Assembly: GCF_000182565.1 (NCBI RefSeq)
Contig: NW_015971546.1
Coordinates: 310,001 to 374,000, forward strand
DNA length: 64,000 nt
From: Spizellomyces punctatus DAOM BR117
Taxonomy: Eukaryota; Chytridiomycota; Chytridiomycetes; Spizellomycetales; Spizellomycetaceae
Direction: 5' to 3'
Shown in pieces: positions 34,091 to 48,500 of this stretch. Numbering within the stretch: position 1 is the first letter of the stretch; each line of letters opens with the position of its first letter. The notes below the pieces were generated by a model that had not been told where the DNA came from, did no database searches, and saw nothing but the letters and a program-made list of their open reading frames with translations. A program made the position numbers and the translations under genes.

Positions 34091-37000
34091 TTAATCAGTC
34101 CGCTTTCCATCATTCTTTTCGACCTTCCCTACCGCCTCTTCCATGGTTTGCTCCACATTCTCCTCCAATCCTTGCATAAATTCCTCAAACCCTTCCAACG
34201 AAGCGCCCGTCTGTGTCGCCATCTCCTTCTTGGTTGCAGCGTCCAAAACTCTCTGGCTGGCTCTAACCCAAGCAGCTGGCCCAAACCGACTCTTGTTTGC
34301 GCTCCAAAATACGTCCCAGTATGCGTCTCGCAGTAAAAACAAGAATTGGAGGAATCGCATTACGAGCCAGATGATAAAGAGTGCCAAGAGACCATTTGCA
34401 GGGGACACATTTTCGGTTCGTGCTTCCTCCGCGATAACATCTCCAAGGTTTGCCTGACATACTCCATCCTTCTCTAGCAAGCACTCTCCAAGACCCACAG
34501 CATTGGTCCGAATCAGAGCTGACAGAGCCCAATAGGTGGGATTCAAATATTGAAACCAAGCAATCACATCATAGACGCTCGTGTCCCCCTTCTTGATCCA
34601 TATCCCACTGGCAATGGCCAATACCGCCTGCGAAAAGAAGGCAATACTCCGCGCTTCAGGTCTTCCCAGTCTGGTGCAATAAACAAGTGTGAATAGCGTT
34701 GTTGTGCAGTTGTAATAGACGACAAAGAGTGTCATGGCTGTCCCAATTCGGAGGGAATCTGGATTGCACCCCAGTAAGAAGTATGCAGATATGACGGCGA
34801 GGAAACCTTCGACAGTTGCCATAGCAGTTTCGTAAATTAGACGATGGAGAAAGAAGGAAAGGGGATCGACGGTGCCATTTTGAGAGTCGTAGTTGTAGAT
34901 ATCCCGGTCTTCATAGTAGTCGAAGGAGATGTGAATGTTTTTCAAGGCAGGGAGACCCACGCAGGCTGTAAAATAAAAGTCAGAATCAAAGGACATCTGA
35001 GTAAAGAATGCACAAGAGAAAGCGTACCCAAAGCCAACCCTTTGGTCTGTAGGACAATCGACAAAGCATCATCGCCAGGCCGTCTCTGCAATAAAGCCAA
35101 TATCCATACTCCACATCCAGATATAATCGTCATATTCAATTTACGCGGCACCGGCTTTGTCAACCACCACCTGGAAGTAAGAATCAGCATCTGCTTAAAT
35201 GCGCCCGGTCGGTGCGGGTCCCGCCGTTTCTTCCAGGTTTTTCCTGTAGATATTTGAACTGCCTCCACGGAGAGAGACGGTGCTATTGTAGTTGTCGGGA
35301 TTATAGTGTGCACAGTTTTGGTTAGGCGGGCTGTTCCACTCTCGAGTCTGTCCATAGAGTCTGGGCGACGGAGGGGGATTAACGAGCCTGACCCGAGTTC
35401 GGTTGTAAAAAAAGCACTCGTGCCTTGACCTCTCTCGCCAAGCACTGCATCTGGGCCCGTAGCAATGCCCGTCCCTGCGTCAGCATCAACAGGATCATCT
35501 ATATGTGCCTCCACATCACCAGCACCGTCCAAGTTCCACTGCGCACAAGCCCATGCAGCGTCACGGAGTGCAATCGCGCCTGCAACATCTAGAATCAAAT
35601 CTGCCGGATTGGTCACTGCATCTTCCTTTTCATCTTCCTCTGCCGTACGAAGACATCCTGATGAAGTATTGCGCGTAGCGAGTGCGTTTCGCAACTTGGT
35701 AAAGTGGGCAACGGACTCGTTTGGCGATCCGGAAAAGAGAAGACGACCGTATGTGAGGACGGTGACTTGAGAGAAAAGTTGGAACATCTCGGTACGGGGT
35801 TGGTGGATAGAGCAGATTACTGTGTAGCCTTGTAAAGCAAGTTGCGAGAGGGCATTGCCGACGTCAAGGGACGATTTCGCATCTGAATTAACCAACATTA
35901 GTCAAACAAAGCCCTTCACTGACACCAATGAAAGATCGCCCACCTAATCCTGAGGTAGGCTCATCTAAAAACAAGATACTGGGCCTCCTCAACAAAGCCA
36001 CAGCTATTGACAGCCTCCTCATCTGGCCTCCGGATATACCTCCCTTATTACTTTCTGGACGCTGAATCAAGACATCAGCGCAGGGCGCAAGATTCAAAAG
36101 ATCGAGGAGGCGATTGATGCGACGGACTCTATCCTGGTGCGTTTTTGTTGTTGGTAACTAAGCAGCGGCAATATAGAGCTTCAGTCAAGGAACATCTCGA
36201 TATGATGGAGAAGTCGCTGGAATACCTCTAGCATCGCATTGAACATCATCACTTCACGAACAGTTAAACCGTAGTACGGTGCATCGTGTTGTGCAACAAA
36301 TCCTGTCATTGAACGGAAAGTGGTTGCGTTGAACTCCGCAAGAGGTTTTCCGGCCAGATATATTTTGTCCTGAGTCGTGGTTGCCATTAAACGGCGGTTC
36401 AACTGTTACAAAAGTCAAGCATTAACATGCGAATCTGGTAACAGGAAAGGCGACGTGTTCACGTCACACACCAAAGAAAGCAGCGTCGTCTTTCCCGCAC
36501 CACTAGGGCCCATGATAGCAGTCACAGTCCCAGGTTCACATTTGAAAGAAACCGAATCCAACAAACGTTTTCCTTCGGGCACATCTCCAGCGCGGTAAGT
36601 CAAATTCCTACACTCCAAGACGACAGGTTTAGGTCTCTCCTCTTGGCTCATAGTCTTATATTTTGACATGGCCTCCGCATTTCCCAATTGCATCGCCTTG
36701 CTCATCTCTGTTTCACTTTTGTATACCGCAGCGAAAATGCCGTACAATCGTTGTCGTAGTATTAAACCACCAAGAAGGAGACCAAGTTCCCAAAGCACTA
36801 TGCAACCAATTAAACCAAGGGCGACAGAGAGCTCCGCCGCACTCAGTGCCGAAGCCTGAGCTTTCGCCTCGGTTATGCCAGTCATGGAATAGATGGGAGC
36901 ATACTCGTATCCTTGGGTGTCCCAGAAATCGCAATAGGAGGAAAGGGGATGACTGGCCTCCGATAATGGAGTATAATTGCCTGAGGTTTGGGTGGAGGGG

Positions 37001-38736
37001 TTTGGAAATCGGAGGATGGGGAAGGCTGTGGTGTTACTGGTTGATTGGAGCCAGATGGGGAGATCAGACGTTGTATTCGTGCCGGTAATAAAGACCCGAA
37101 TGTAATCTCGAAGGGCAGTTGTCACTTGTTTGGAAGGGGCTTTGTGAAGAAGAAAATGGCACTGCTTCAGAACCATAAGATGCCGTAGCAACAAACCTAC
37201 AGCAAACGTACCATCGTCTGGCATTTTCATCACAAACGACAAATCCGTCGTATGACAGGCCATATCTTTACAGATGTTGCCCAGTGCATCCTCCGGTCCA
37301 CCCAACCAAGGCGCCTCAAAGACGTACGACCAAACCTCCGCTGCACTTGACCGCACTGACTGCCTCTGGGGACATAAAAACACCCAATCGGTCGTCATTC
37401 GAGTTAGAATCGGTTTCCTGTTGGCAAGGAAGTCTTCAGAATCTCCACCGTACATATGTTGACATTCGCCATCATTGGGTGCATAAAGGGCATTTCTGGA
37501 TACGTAGGCGGCATAATTTTGATGAGTTTTATGGTTGTGATAAACCACACGAACCCGGTCAGGCTTACACAATGACGTTAAAGAGAGGTGTACTGAGGTC
37601 ACCGGAAAGGCCCTGCTCGAGGAATAGGTATGTTTCGTTGGATACCCCTCCAATCTACAGATGATGGGGTGAGATTGAGACACCCATGATCTAAAACAGA
37701 TATGGACTTTGGCCATGCATCATTTACTTACGATGGCCTTAACTCCAATCATATGCACCTCTTGGCTCAATATCTCAAATGGATTCGCTATAACGTCTAC
37801 ACCATCTATAATGGGTGGCATCGTCTTGAACGCGATGTCCGACATTCTCTTCTCTTCCTCCTGCACATGCCCATCCTTTGCGTTCAAAACCTCGCGCATC
37901 GAAGCCTCCTGCAAGCACGTTCGATTGGCACAGCCAAGCCGGCCAGCAACCTTCTGTGCATCTATTTGAGCTTGTCTTGTTGATGACAAGGCCAGAGCTG
38001 GTGGACTCATTAGAATCATCTTGGAGGCGAAATGTCGAGTAGAAGGGTGCGATCGGTGAATGAGAATAGATTGCGCTCCGGCGGATTGACCCATAAGTGT
38101 CAAATCGCTTGAATTACCACCAAATGCTGCAATATTGATGGATACCCATTGGAGAGCAAGCCGTTGATCCAGAATGCCAAAGTTTCTCGGATAAGTCGAT
38201 GGAAGCGTAGGATCTACACCAGTCATATCAAAGAACCCAAAAACTCCCAGCCGGTAGTTGAACGATACAACGATAACATTTAAAGCTTTAGCAAGTTCGG
38301 AGGCATCATAAACGCCCATTCCGGCACCTCCAATCTCAAATGATCCGCCATGAAAGAACACAAGCACAGGCAAACCGCCCACCGCAAACTGGGATGGATC
38401 ATCTATCGGAGTGAACACATTCATAAACAGACAGTCCTCAGAGATACGATCAGGACACAGAACCGTTTGACAAATCTGTGGGCAACTTTCTCGTAGGTTG
38501 AAGGCATCGATCGTTGTTGCATTGTTGAGGAGAACGGCTGGTTCCCATCTCTGGGCGACAGCAAAGCGAATTCCGAGAAAGTCGAACGTGCCTTGTTGAT
38601 TTGCTCTGCCCCGGATTGCGGTACCGGATGGGATGGTAATTGTAGTCGTCGTTCCATATGTCGCTGCAAAACAATTGGCCATCAGGATCAGCCAGATTGC
38701 CATTCGAAGACATTTAGACCGTAGTTTGATGACCAT
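34091..38736 (-). CDS. Carboxylesterase-ABCG half-transporter fusion, 7 exons
   Basis: Model complement(join(34091..34965, 35028..35882, 35944..36133, 36226..36402, 36472..37495, 37569..37654, 37732..38736)), 1403 aa; six introns of 61-92 nt, phases exact. After a signal peptide ([17 protein letters not shown]) comes a type-B carboxylesterase domain, about residues 30-560: [12 protein letters not shown], oxyanion FFHGGSFE, nucleophile GQSAGAQS, acid in SNETYLF, His in CHTTDLSF. A transmembrane helix ([20 protein letters not shown]) leads to an ABCG nucleotide-binding domain: Walker [44 protein letters not shown]. An ABC2 membrane domain ends the protein. The exon 36472-37495 alone spans esterase C-terminus, helix and Walker A, so the fusion does not rest on a predicted splice. 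The esterase should face outside or the lumen, the ATPase the cytosol. Confidence 0.9.
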
Positions 38737-39582
38737 CGTCCTGTCGTCCCATACACAATGATTGAAGATTGTTTCTGTACTGATGCAATTGACAGGATAC
38801 TTCAAGCAAATCTGCAGTAACTTCGGTTTACCCTCTCATGCCGTGGTCGCTTCCTGAATCCCGCTGGACCGGTTCCTCGCCCGAAACCATCCATATCGGA
38901 CACCCTCACCATTTCCAAAGTAATTTTCGTTACCGCTGAATAACAGACTCCGGTCATTCATGCCTGAAGCGTCAAAGGATCTGCTGTCACAGGCGCACCG
39001 TTTCCCCCTTATTTCCTGCTAGTAACAAAGCCTGGTCAAAGTGGATTCGAGTCATACGGTACTGTAGTCTCGCCGCATGTATAATATCAGAAATGCGATG
39101 CTTTGATACAGATGCGGCTGGATGATTTTTCAGGGTCAAAAGTGATATTATCACGTCGTGTTTCCAACTAACGTTAATTTCGATGGCACCGTGCAAATGT
39201 GGTCATTTCAAGGACGGTGCTGCCACATTGACTGTTATGACTGGATTTAAAATGATTGAAAATATGGATGACTTTCTGATTGTTCCCGATCTGCGAGTGT
39301 TTAAGTTACTAGTGATCGGTCGATAGTGGTAGGGATCAATTTGGGATGCCATCCGGTCTTCGCCAATTTGCTATATGATTACCAACAGATTACAGAGAGA
39401 TATGATTGAACGAGATACTTCCAGTGGAACTACCATCCCGTGGCCATATTTATAATACCCTGTAGTATATTATCAGAAATCAAACATCCTATGTCCTTTC
39501 GGCTATGTACAATCCACAAGCATCACCCTGTTTATCACAGACCTCTCCACCCAACGACTTCCAAGCGAGCAAACTAACACCA
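38737..39582. other. Intergenic region
   Basis: Promoter of the fusion gene and 3' flank of the dynein gene. No gene, RNA or repeat recognised. Confidence 0.5.
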
Positions 39583-42500
39583 CTAATCTGGGCCACACAA
39601 CAAGCAAACTCCGCCCAAGATCCATTTCTGTGGTCTTTCCTTTGTCTTGAGGTTGAACGTCCAAATGAACGTTGGCCCTCTTTGCCTTGTCCTATACACA
39701 GGACATTCATATACTCCTTTCGTGTCCTTCTTGTCAATGGGGATTGCCTTGATGTATATAACCGGCATAGCAGGCGTAAGCTCTTTCAGCAAACTCTCCT
39801 GGATCAGTCCAGTGTTCGTGTCCCATCGAGCTCCTTCCATAAAGAGTCCATGGATATAGGCACCCTCCCGAGGTGCACCAGAGAACTCTTCTTTAGACTT
39901 TTTGGTCACGTCCACAGAGAGAATCATTCGGTCCAGCGGCCATTCGTTCTTCCGTGCGGTGGTTTGCATGATGGCGGTTAGGAAAGATTGTGGGTTGAAG
40001 AGACCAGAGAGCCATACTACGGATGGTAGCTGGAATTCTGACACCCAGCTCTCGAGTTCTTTGATACGCTGGAGAAGATCAGCGTACCATGCCGCCAAGC
40101 CTTGAAGGGACTGATATGCTAGCTTATCCCATGATACATGGACAGCATTCATGAACAGAGAGTTCATTAGGGCTTCCATATTTTCAGTGATTGTCAGATC
40201 ACCCTTGAGACCAAGTGGAGTTCACGAATGGACCGTCGAATTTCGGTGGTAAGCATGACATTCGATCGCACTCTTGAAGAGCTACCGAAATATATGGTGT
40301 GCGCTCTTCCACCTTCGCCATGAGCTCCGCTACGTTGAATGGATCTGGAAGTGAGCCAAGGATATCCTCGATGACTTGGCCTACTTTTTCTTCCTTGCTT
40401 GTCGCCGAACCACCAGATGTGTCACGAGGTTGCATTTCCAGGATCGTACGGAACAAGGTATCGGCACTTTTCGTCAACACACCAATTTCGGCGTTTGGAT
40501 GCAGACCGTACAGGTAAGGACTCTCGGATGGCAGGTTCTCATCAATGTAGCGATGGTAATCTTTATGATCCGACGTCGGTGGCATGAGGAATCCAGGTGC
40601 AAGCTCGAAACTGCCTTCAAACATATCAGGCTGAATATATACATCCAGATACGCAGAGCAAAGTCGTCGGTCCCAGTCATCTGAAATGTGCCCACCGTAC
40701 ATGATGTCTCCAAACATGTACCGAAGATCCGTCCATGGAACTTTTGCAAAAGTCTCGAGATAGTTATATAACACGTCGACTGAGATGGTCAGATCACCCG
40801 TGCTGAAGGGATAAGGTCGGTTCCATCCTTGTGTACCAAACTTTCGTCGTTCAAGGATAGCAGCGTGGAAGTAGCAAAGAGCAAAAAGAATGCCTCGGAA
40901 TTCTGCATCCTTAGAGCATCGTTCCAAAGACTCTTGTGTGAAATTGTCGAGAGCTCTGTGGATGTTAGCTTGCATTCCTGTTGGAGGCTCGTTGGTAATC
41001 TTGATGGAAGCTTGGAGAATGGCGGTCGGGATAATGTGATAGGCGGGGTCGCCGGCTGGCTCAGCAGACAGGAATACCCTGAAATCGGGATGAGATCCAG
41101 TTGACAGTGCCTCGAGCTTCTTCTCCAAAACGGGTAGCCACTTTGCTACCAAATGAATGTTTTCCAACATGACCCATCCACCCTGTTTGTAGGCCAAGTC
41201 CAACTTCTGTTCAGCAATCACTTCTTGTCCTTGACCGAGAGACACATAGTGGTAGTTTCCATTGTCTTCTGCAACTCCAAGTGTACGTCCAAGGGCTTCT
41301 ACTTCTTTGACGGGATCGACACCAGGTGAGAGGATGAAGAAGATGGGTGTGGCAGGGCCAGATTCTTCGAAAGACCGTGGAAGCGGCACCCGGGAAGTGT
41401 TAATGTACTTTGATCCCATCTTTTGAGAAATGAAATTCCGAACCGCATACGTCATTCGATCTGGTCGCAAACAACGAAGAATGCAGAGCTTTTGCAGTGG
41501 AGTTTTGTTCTTCCATTCTTGCGGCAGTTTTTCGTTTTCAGGTACCTCCAGCTCACAATACTTCTTCCATTGTTTCGATCCGCCCTCAATATCTGACGAC
41601 AAAGATTTGAATACCTCCATGTTGGACACAGCCTTGACCATTCCCCATGAGCTATCGCTCAGCCAGTCAAATGGGCTTTTCACGTTCACAGCACGAGGAC
41701 CGCGTAAAAGGAAATCCAACTCAGGAAGATCCATGTCGCCTTGACTGATGAGGATTTGGAAAGTCATCTGCGCCAGGAAAATAAGCTTATCCCTCTCGAA
41801 CAATCCTCTCGTGGTGTAAATAAACACCATATGGGTAATAGAGTCAATCAAAGAGTTGACACGTTCTTTAATGTCGTCGCTCTTATCAGCCCGGAAAATA
41901 GCATTTTGGAAAACCACCTTGTATGCGTTGAGCGAATACTGGTACATCGGATGAATTTGCCACAAATCGTTAAGTAAAAAGTAGAGTAGGGATGAACGGC
42001 CAGCCACAGGACGGTACAGCTCACGAGTTTCGTTAATCTTCTTTTCCGTCTTTTTGGCCTCTTCAACCTTCTGCTCAATATCTGTAGCAGTGCTCTTTGT
42101 AATCTCAAGGTTCTCAACCAAGGCAGTGTCCCCAAGGAAGTTACCCTGTGCCGCAGACAATCGAGATAGCAATGCATCTTCAAGCTCAGTTAATTTGATC
42201 TTGAACTCATTCTGTTGCTTGGTTAGCTCAGCTTTTGTTTTCTCCAAATCTGGTCGCTCGACGTTGACCACATCAGCTAGCAACTGGTCTTCAAGACCAG
42301 CTAATGTGACCGTGAAATTGATAAGAGTCGTCTGGGCTTGAATCTCCGGTGGGTAATGGGGATTTGGAAGACGGGTTTGAAGAATGAGCTTGAATTTAGG
42401 GTCATATTCAACTTCCTTGTCTCCCATCTTAATATACCGCCCCTTTTTGATAGTCTCACGACCCAGCAAGGGATTAAGCACTGGATCGATGCTCTCCTGA

Positions 42501-45500
42501 ATATCTTCTATGAGGACTGTGTCTCCAGATGAAACAGCCTTCTCAATAGCATCAAGGTATCCCCTCTGGCCTAAGCGAACGACTTTTAGTCCAGGACCCT
42601 CGCGAGTCTTGATCCAGGTAACACCTTGTAACTGAGGATCAATGATAAGTGGCCATCGTTTGCAACTAGTGACCATCGTCGCGTTTTCGACAGAGACTCG
42701 GTCATTCGGCAGTCCTTCGTTGTTCCACTTGGCAATTTCCGCACTCGACGTCAGAATATCCAAGGGGTCAAGTCCTTCAGAAAGTGAGATTCTGTACGGG
42801 TTGGATTCATCCTTGAGGAATTTGAACCAATAGTCTTGCAGTAGCTCCTCGCGATATCTTTTGCTAAAGCATCCCACATAGGACACAAACGCGGCAGACA
42901 TTAAAACATCACCGGCTAGCGTCTTCTCTTGCTCCTTGAACTTTGCAACAGCTTCATTCCAACGCACATTCTCAGATGCTAAACCACCAACCAATCGGTT
43001 GGCCAGAACGATCGTTTCTTGGGTCGCTCGGGCTTCCTCTTCACACTTCAATTTGTCGGCCGTGGCCTTCTCAAACTGCGCTGTCAATTCCGCCAAGTTC
43101 CGATCCAACTCGGCGATTTTGCTTTGAATTTCTGCCAGACGCGCTTGAGACTCTTTAAGGGTTTCATTTGCCGCCTCAAGCGCCTTACGCTTGGGTTCTA
43201 CATCTCGGTACACATGGTAATAGTTGACAATATTGACGACCCAAGAGCAGAGACCAGCTGCTGCAATAGACTTAGACTTCATAAAGTCTTCGTTGAAGTT
43301 GGGGTCAGAAAGGTAAGGAGCTAGTGCTTCCAGATTGGAGGAATCGATGTTTTCTTTGTCAAAGTTGATCAAATTGTCTAAGAAAGCGTCGACCTTTGCC
43401 ATCATGTTCTTTGAGGCTTTCCAACTCCGATCTTTTGCAATCTTCCCGGGAGGACTCAGCAGGACCATGACGGCTGCTGCTACGTTTACGACCTCCTGTG
43501 AAGGAGAACCAAAGGACTTCAATTCCGTCAAGTTCGCTTTGTTTAGAGTATCCAAGGCACCCGCAGCGGCAGCTAGCGCCGGTTCAGCGGCAGCTAAATC
43601 TTTCTCAGCATCTGCCTGTTTTTCTTGCACCTCCTTGGTAATAGCATCAACTTTCTTCTCTTCCTGTGCGGCAATGGCTTTTTCTTTATTCACTTTCTCT
43701 GTATCAATGCCAACCCTTTCAATCAAGCGTTCAGCTTCTTCGTTCTTGGCTTTCAATTCAACTTCTTGAGAGGCAAGTTTGGCTTTCAAGTCGTCCACTT
43801 GGGCCGCCGTACTCTGCAACTTGGTCAACCCATTCTCTAACCGCTCCATACTTTTAGTCAATGCCCGCGCCTTGTGCTCTAACATCTCCTTGTACAGAGA
43901 AATCAGCGCTAAGAAGGATTTTGGTGTCGTGTAGTTGTACCGCTTTTCATTAATCAAGTACTTTCTAGAAACAGTGTTTACGCTCTGGTGAGCGTATGCC
44001 ATAAACCTCGTCACAGAGTTTTTGAGATCATCCGGAACAAGGTCACTTGTCGCAATGAACCGAGTCGCGACAGACTGAAGAGCTTCCTCTGGCCACTCAT
44101 GGAACCAGTCAATCATCGTACAATTAACAATGGCAGGGAACTTCCGACACCGAGAGCGTAGGGTGTTGCCGACCGGCGAGAAACAAAGGACCACTTTCAA
44201 GTTCCTTCGGACCAGTCTAATGAACAAATCCCAGCACACCTCCCGGGTATCGACCAGTCCCTGAGCCTTTGCTTCATTCCTCATGGCGTTGATAATCGTT
44301 TCCACTTCATCATCTGGGAATAGTCCGGGGATGTTACCGCTTGCCAGCATATCGTTGATGAGGACCAAAAATTTCTCATCAGCGATTTGGGAATCTGTCA
44401 ACAAGAACATGATCTGTAGCTTCTTTATTCCAGTCTTGTTATACAGTCCTGCAAGATCAGTCTTCAAGTCCGTTACGGAGTACCCTTTCTTCAGGGTAAT
44501 CTGGAAGACCTCCATCTGGCTGATGAATGCAGCCAAGCGTGCAAGTGACTGTTTTCCACTACCTCCAACACCGACCAAAAGAGCATTTCCACGAGGAGAC
44601 TCTAGTATTCGGTTGATTCGGCATACATGACTCATCGCATCTTCGAAAAGCACCAAGTTTTGAGCAGCATTCACTTCATCATACTGCATTTGAGCTTCGT
44701 CCAACAGCTTCTTCAATGCACTCCATTCCTTGATTTGACCATATTTCGGGTCACCAATTCCACTGGCAAAGTGGGTAAAGATGACAGGCTCTGCATTAAT
44801 CGCATTTTGATCCATGTCATCAAACGTCTTCTTCACAACTTCTTGCTGGAATTTTTGGAGTTGAGACCTGTCCGTTTCGTCCATTTTATCACCGTATGTC
44901 CTCATTGTCTCGTGTAGGAAGAGGCGAATAAGGTCAATTGGCTCGCGGAGCGTGTCCTTGCTCGCGAAAAGCAAGCCTTGAAAAATGTTGCTCAGATCTC
45001 GGAGATTGAAAATGTAGTGGAATTTGACGGCGGTCGGAAGGAATGTGGCTGCCACCTTCTTGTGAAGTAGAAGAGCAGCCGCTACCAGTTTCTCGCTCAG
45101 CCTTTGAATATTATTGGGGAAACCTTTAAGATGGCCTGTTAAAATCTGCAAGTAAATGCTCTGCAATGAATCAACGCCAGGGAAGTTGACGGCAAACGTC
45201 GCAAAGTGCCTCTGCAGACGTCCGTTTATGGTGAAGCTACCGGCTGTCGGGTTCATGCAGGCAACATACTGACAATTGTGAATTTCCTTCAGTGTTAGCT
45301 TGCTACGATCGTACCAGTGTTTGTAGTCAAGATATTGGCGGAGCAGTGTATGTGGAGATGCAGTGCCGTACTTGTCAACCTCTGGCATGTTCAGGTCATC
45401 CAGGAAATAGATAAGCTTCTTGGTTCCAGGCGGTCCGTAGTTTCTACCAGCCTTCTTTTCAAGTGGTTTTTCGAGAATGGCTTGCAAGGACCAAGCTGTG

Positions 45501-48500
45501 GTATAAAAGTTGAAGGGTACGTTTACAATCAACCTGTCTTCGCCGTACGAGTACAACTTGTCTTGCATTAACACCGTCTTTCCGCATCCGGCGTTTCCGA
45601 CCAGAAGTACCGGTTTACCGTTATCGGCCAGGACATCTAGCATGTACCGTAGGCGGGTTGTTTCTGGGGTGTGCACCAAAACTGCACTAAGAGGCATTTC
45701 CGGGTCATACTGGTAGGTCGGGACGCGATCCGTCCACGGAACGAAGCGTTTTGTTTCGGTTTCCACATAGTAGTCAAAGACCGTCCCTTGCACTGGGAAC
45801 TTTACAGTTTTGAATTCCGAATTCCACCATTTGCTGAACTCCACACGATAATCCACCATCTGATCTTGGAAAACACAACCCCCAAACGCCCAAACTGCGG
45901 CAAAGACAAAGTATATCTCAAACCATTCCTTATCGCACCCTTTCGGAGTGTTCTGCGGTGTCAACAGCCCTTCCAGGAGATTGCAGAGTGTCACGACCAT
46001 GGAAAACTCCTCGACACTGGCCATCTTGAACCGTCCCGATCGACATGCATCCAAACAGATATTGACGTATCTATCGAAAAGCACGCTTAGATTAGACTTC
46101 TCGGCTGCATCTTCCCGCTTGTCCAACCAGGATTGCACAAAAGGATTCCATCCCAGATCAGTGGTATTAAGGTATAAGATACCGGCACGCGAAACGGTAG
46201 CGGGAGTAGCGTACTTCAAATCGCCAATCTCGAAGATTAACCTCATGTTTGGCTTAAGAGGAATACGTTCGTTAGATGCGAGGGTCAACATCTTATTGTC
46301 GTCCATGACCGTGTTCAGAGACTCAATCCAGTTCGGGTCAATGTCACCATCAAGGATCATCCATCGAGGGTCTGTACCAGGGGTCGAGGCCAGTTCACGC
46401 ATGATGCTGGAAAATAGACCATCCTTCCATTCACGAGTTGCAGGATTGATACACCCAAAAAGATCATCAGTACTGACGGCTTTGGGGTTGAGGTCAGAGT
46501 ACACGCATTTCTTCCCCATGTTGACGTAGGTCTTCGCAAGCATCTTCCAGATTTGCGATTTGCCCGTACCACCATTACCGATAATAAAGACACAGTGACG
46601 AACTGCTAGCAGCTCCTCCAGCTGCACAACTTTGAGCACAAATACTTCTTCTGCTTGCAGCCCGCTTTCAAGTGTCGCTTTTCGAATCTGGTCCTCGAGC
46701 TTCTCATCTCTTTTCCGTGCGACTTCTACCTTAGGGAACAAATCGCCAATGAGACCGTGGAATACCTGCAAATCATCGGAGACAATCTTTGGCAAGTTGA
46801 AATCACGTAGTGCACGCATAAGAACATGCTCCTCAGGAACATGAGGGTCGGCACGCTTCAAAGCACCGGCGACGACAAGGACGGACTTGATGGCACGCAA
46901 ACCCCAATCGTAGTGGTCTTGTTTTGACAGCAACTCTTTGTTAAGTTTGTAAAGAGTATTGAACTTCCGCGCCAAGGAGCTGGCTTCCACGAAACCTTCA
47001 GCCATAAGCATGATTTCCATAATGAGCTCCAGGTTGGGCACTACCATCGAGCAAGGACGGAATAGAGCTTTGATATTCTCGGGGAGCTCGGTACGACCAG
47101 CGTATCCAGGGTTCATAGTAATGAAGGCACCAACAGTGGGTGTCAATCCAATCTCCTCTCCCTGGAAGATGAACCTCTTTTTCTTTGCTTTTAAGGCGTC
47201 TTGAATGGATTTCACCTGAGTGGCAATGACAGACAGCACCTCAACAGAGATACGGTTGAACTCATCGAAGCAGCCCCATGCACCAGATTGCGCAAGACCC
47301 TTGAAGATGTTACCGACAGACTTGTAGTCCATCTGCTCGGAACAATTGAAGACGTAAACCATGATACCTAGAGCCTTTCCTAAATCTTTTGTGGTTTCGG
47401 TTTTTCCCGTACAGCAGGTCCAGCTGGCGCACCACCCATGATCAGGTGCAGAGATTGGGTGAGAGTAATGTAACAACGATCTGTGAGCGATGTGACAACG
47501 AGACGAGGCGTATTGCCAAGGTACTCGTAGTTGTAGCGGAACATGGCATCACAAATGTTGATCAAACAATCGTTCTGATCTTCATCCCATCGGAGACGTA
47601 GTTGTGACTGCCATGAGAACACTTGCGCACTGTCCGCCTTCTCGGAAATGAGCTTTGCAACGATATCACGAGCATGGACATCGAGCGTACACACTGTCAT
47701 AATCATCTGACGACTCAATTTGGTCAACTCCCCTTGAATGAGAGTGATCAAGGCAGTCAGTTGATTGACTTGCTTTTTGTAGTAGTCTTTGAGGGAATTT
47801 TCATAGCCTTCTTCCAATCGACTAAACGCCACATTGACTTCCGTCGTCCACCAGATCTGTGTGCCAGCCAAGGTGATCTGAGCAGGATAATCAAATATCC
47901 ACTGCTCACGAGGTTTCTCTTCGTATGCCGAGACAGCCTCTCCAAGAAGTTGTCGAAGCGTTCGTCTCATCATATCCACCAACCGGTTCAGCCACACTTC
48001 AACTGGACCAGTACATTCACAGGGCTCGACAAACTGCACATATTCGTCTTCCCTAGAGTACATTCCAATTGCCGTTTTGGTGATCTCCCCGTTAGGCCCT
48101 TTTTCAAATTCCAGCTGAGCAACACTATCAAATAGCTTTCCAAGGTGAACCGCCACCGCTTGTGGCATATTGCCCTTCGCCAAGATGTCCAACAAGTCCG
48201 ATGCCGACACAAAGTAGAAACGGGGAAAGGCGAGTCGCTTGGTTTCGAGATATTCCGCCAAAGATTTTTCGCACAGAGCCAACTGACCCTGCAGATTTTC
48301 AAGCTTCTCGAAGAGACCTTCTTTTGTACATGCTTCGACGCAATTCGGGGTCTTAGATGCTTCCTTCATGAGGTCCTTGTACGCGGAATCGATAGAGTCA
48401 AACCGCCGTGAGTCCTCGGGGAGCTGAGCACGANNNNNNNNNNNNNNNNNNNNNNNNNNNNNNNNNNNNNNNNNNNNNNNNNNNNNNNNNNNNNNNNNNN

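Noticed and set aside
36415-37716. Separate ABC-transporter gene starting at 37716, with a truncated esterase gene upstream
   Set aside because: The N-terminal 200 residues of this frame are the esterase C-terminus, and the esterase exon at 37569-37654 joins to it in phase. One fused gene explains everything.
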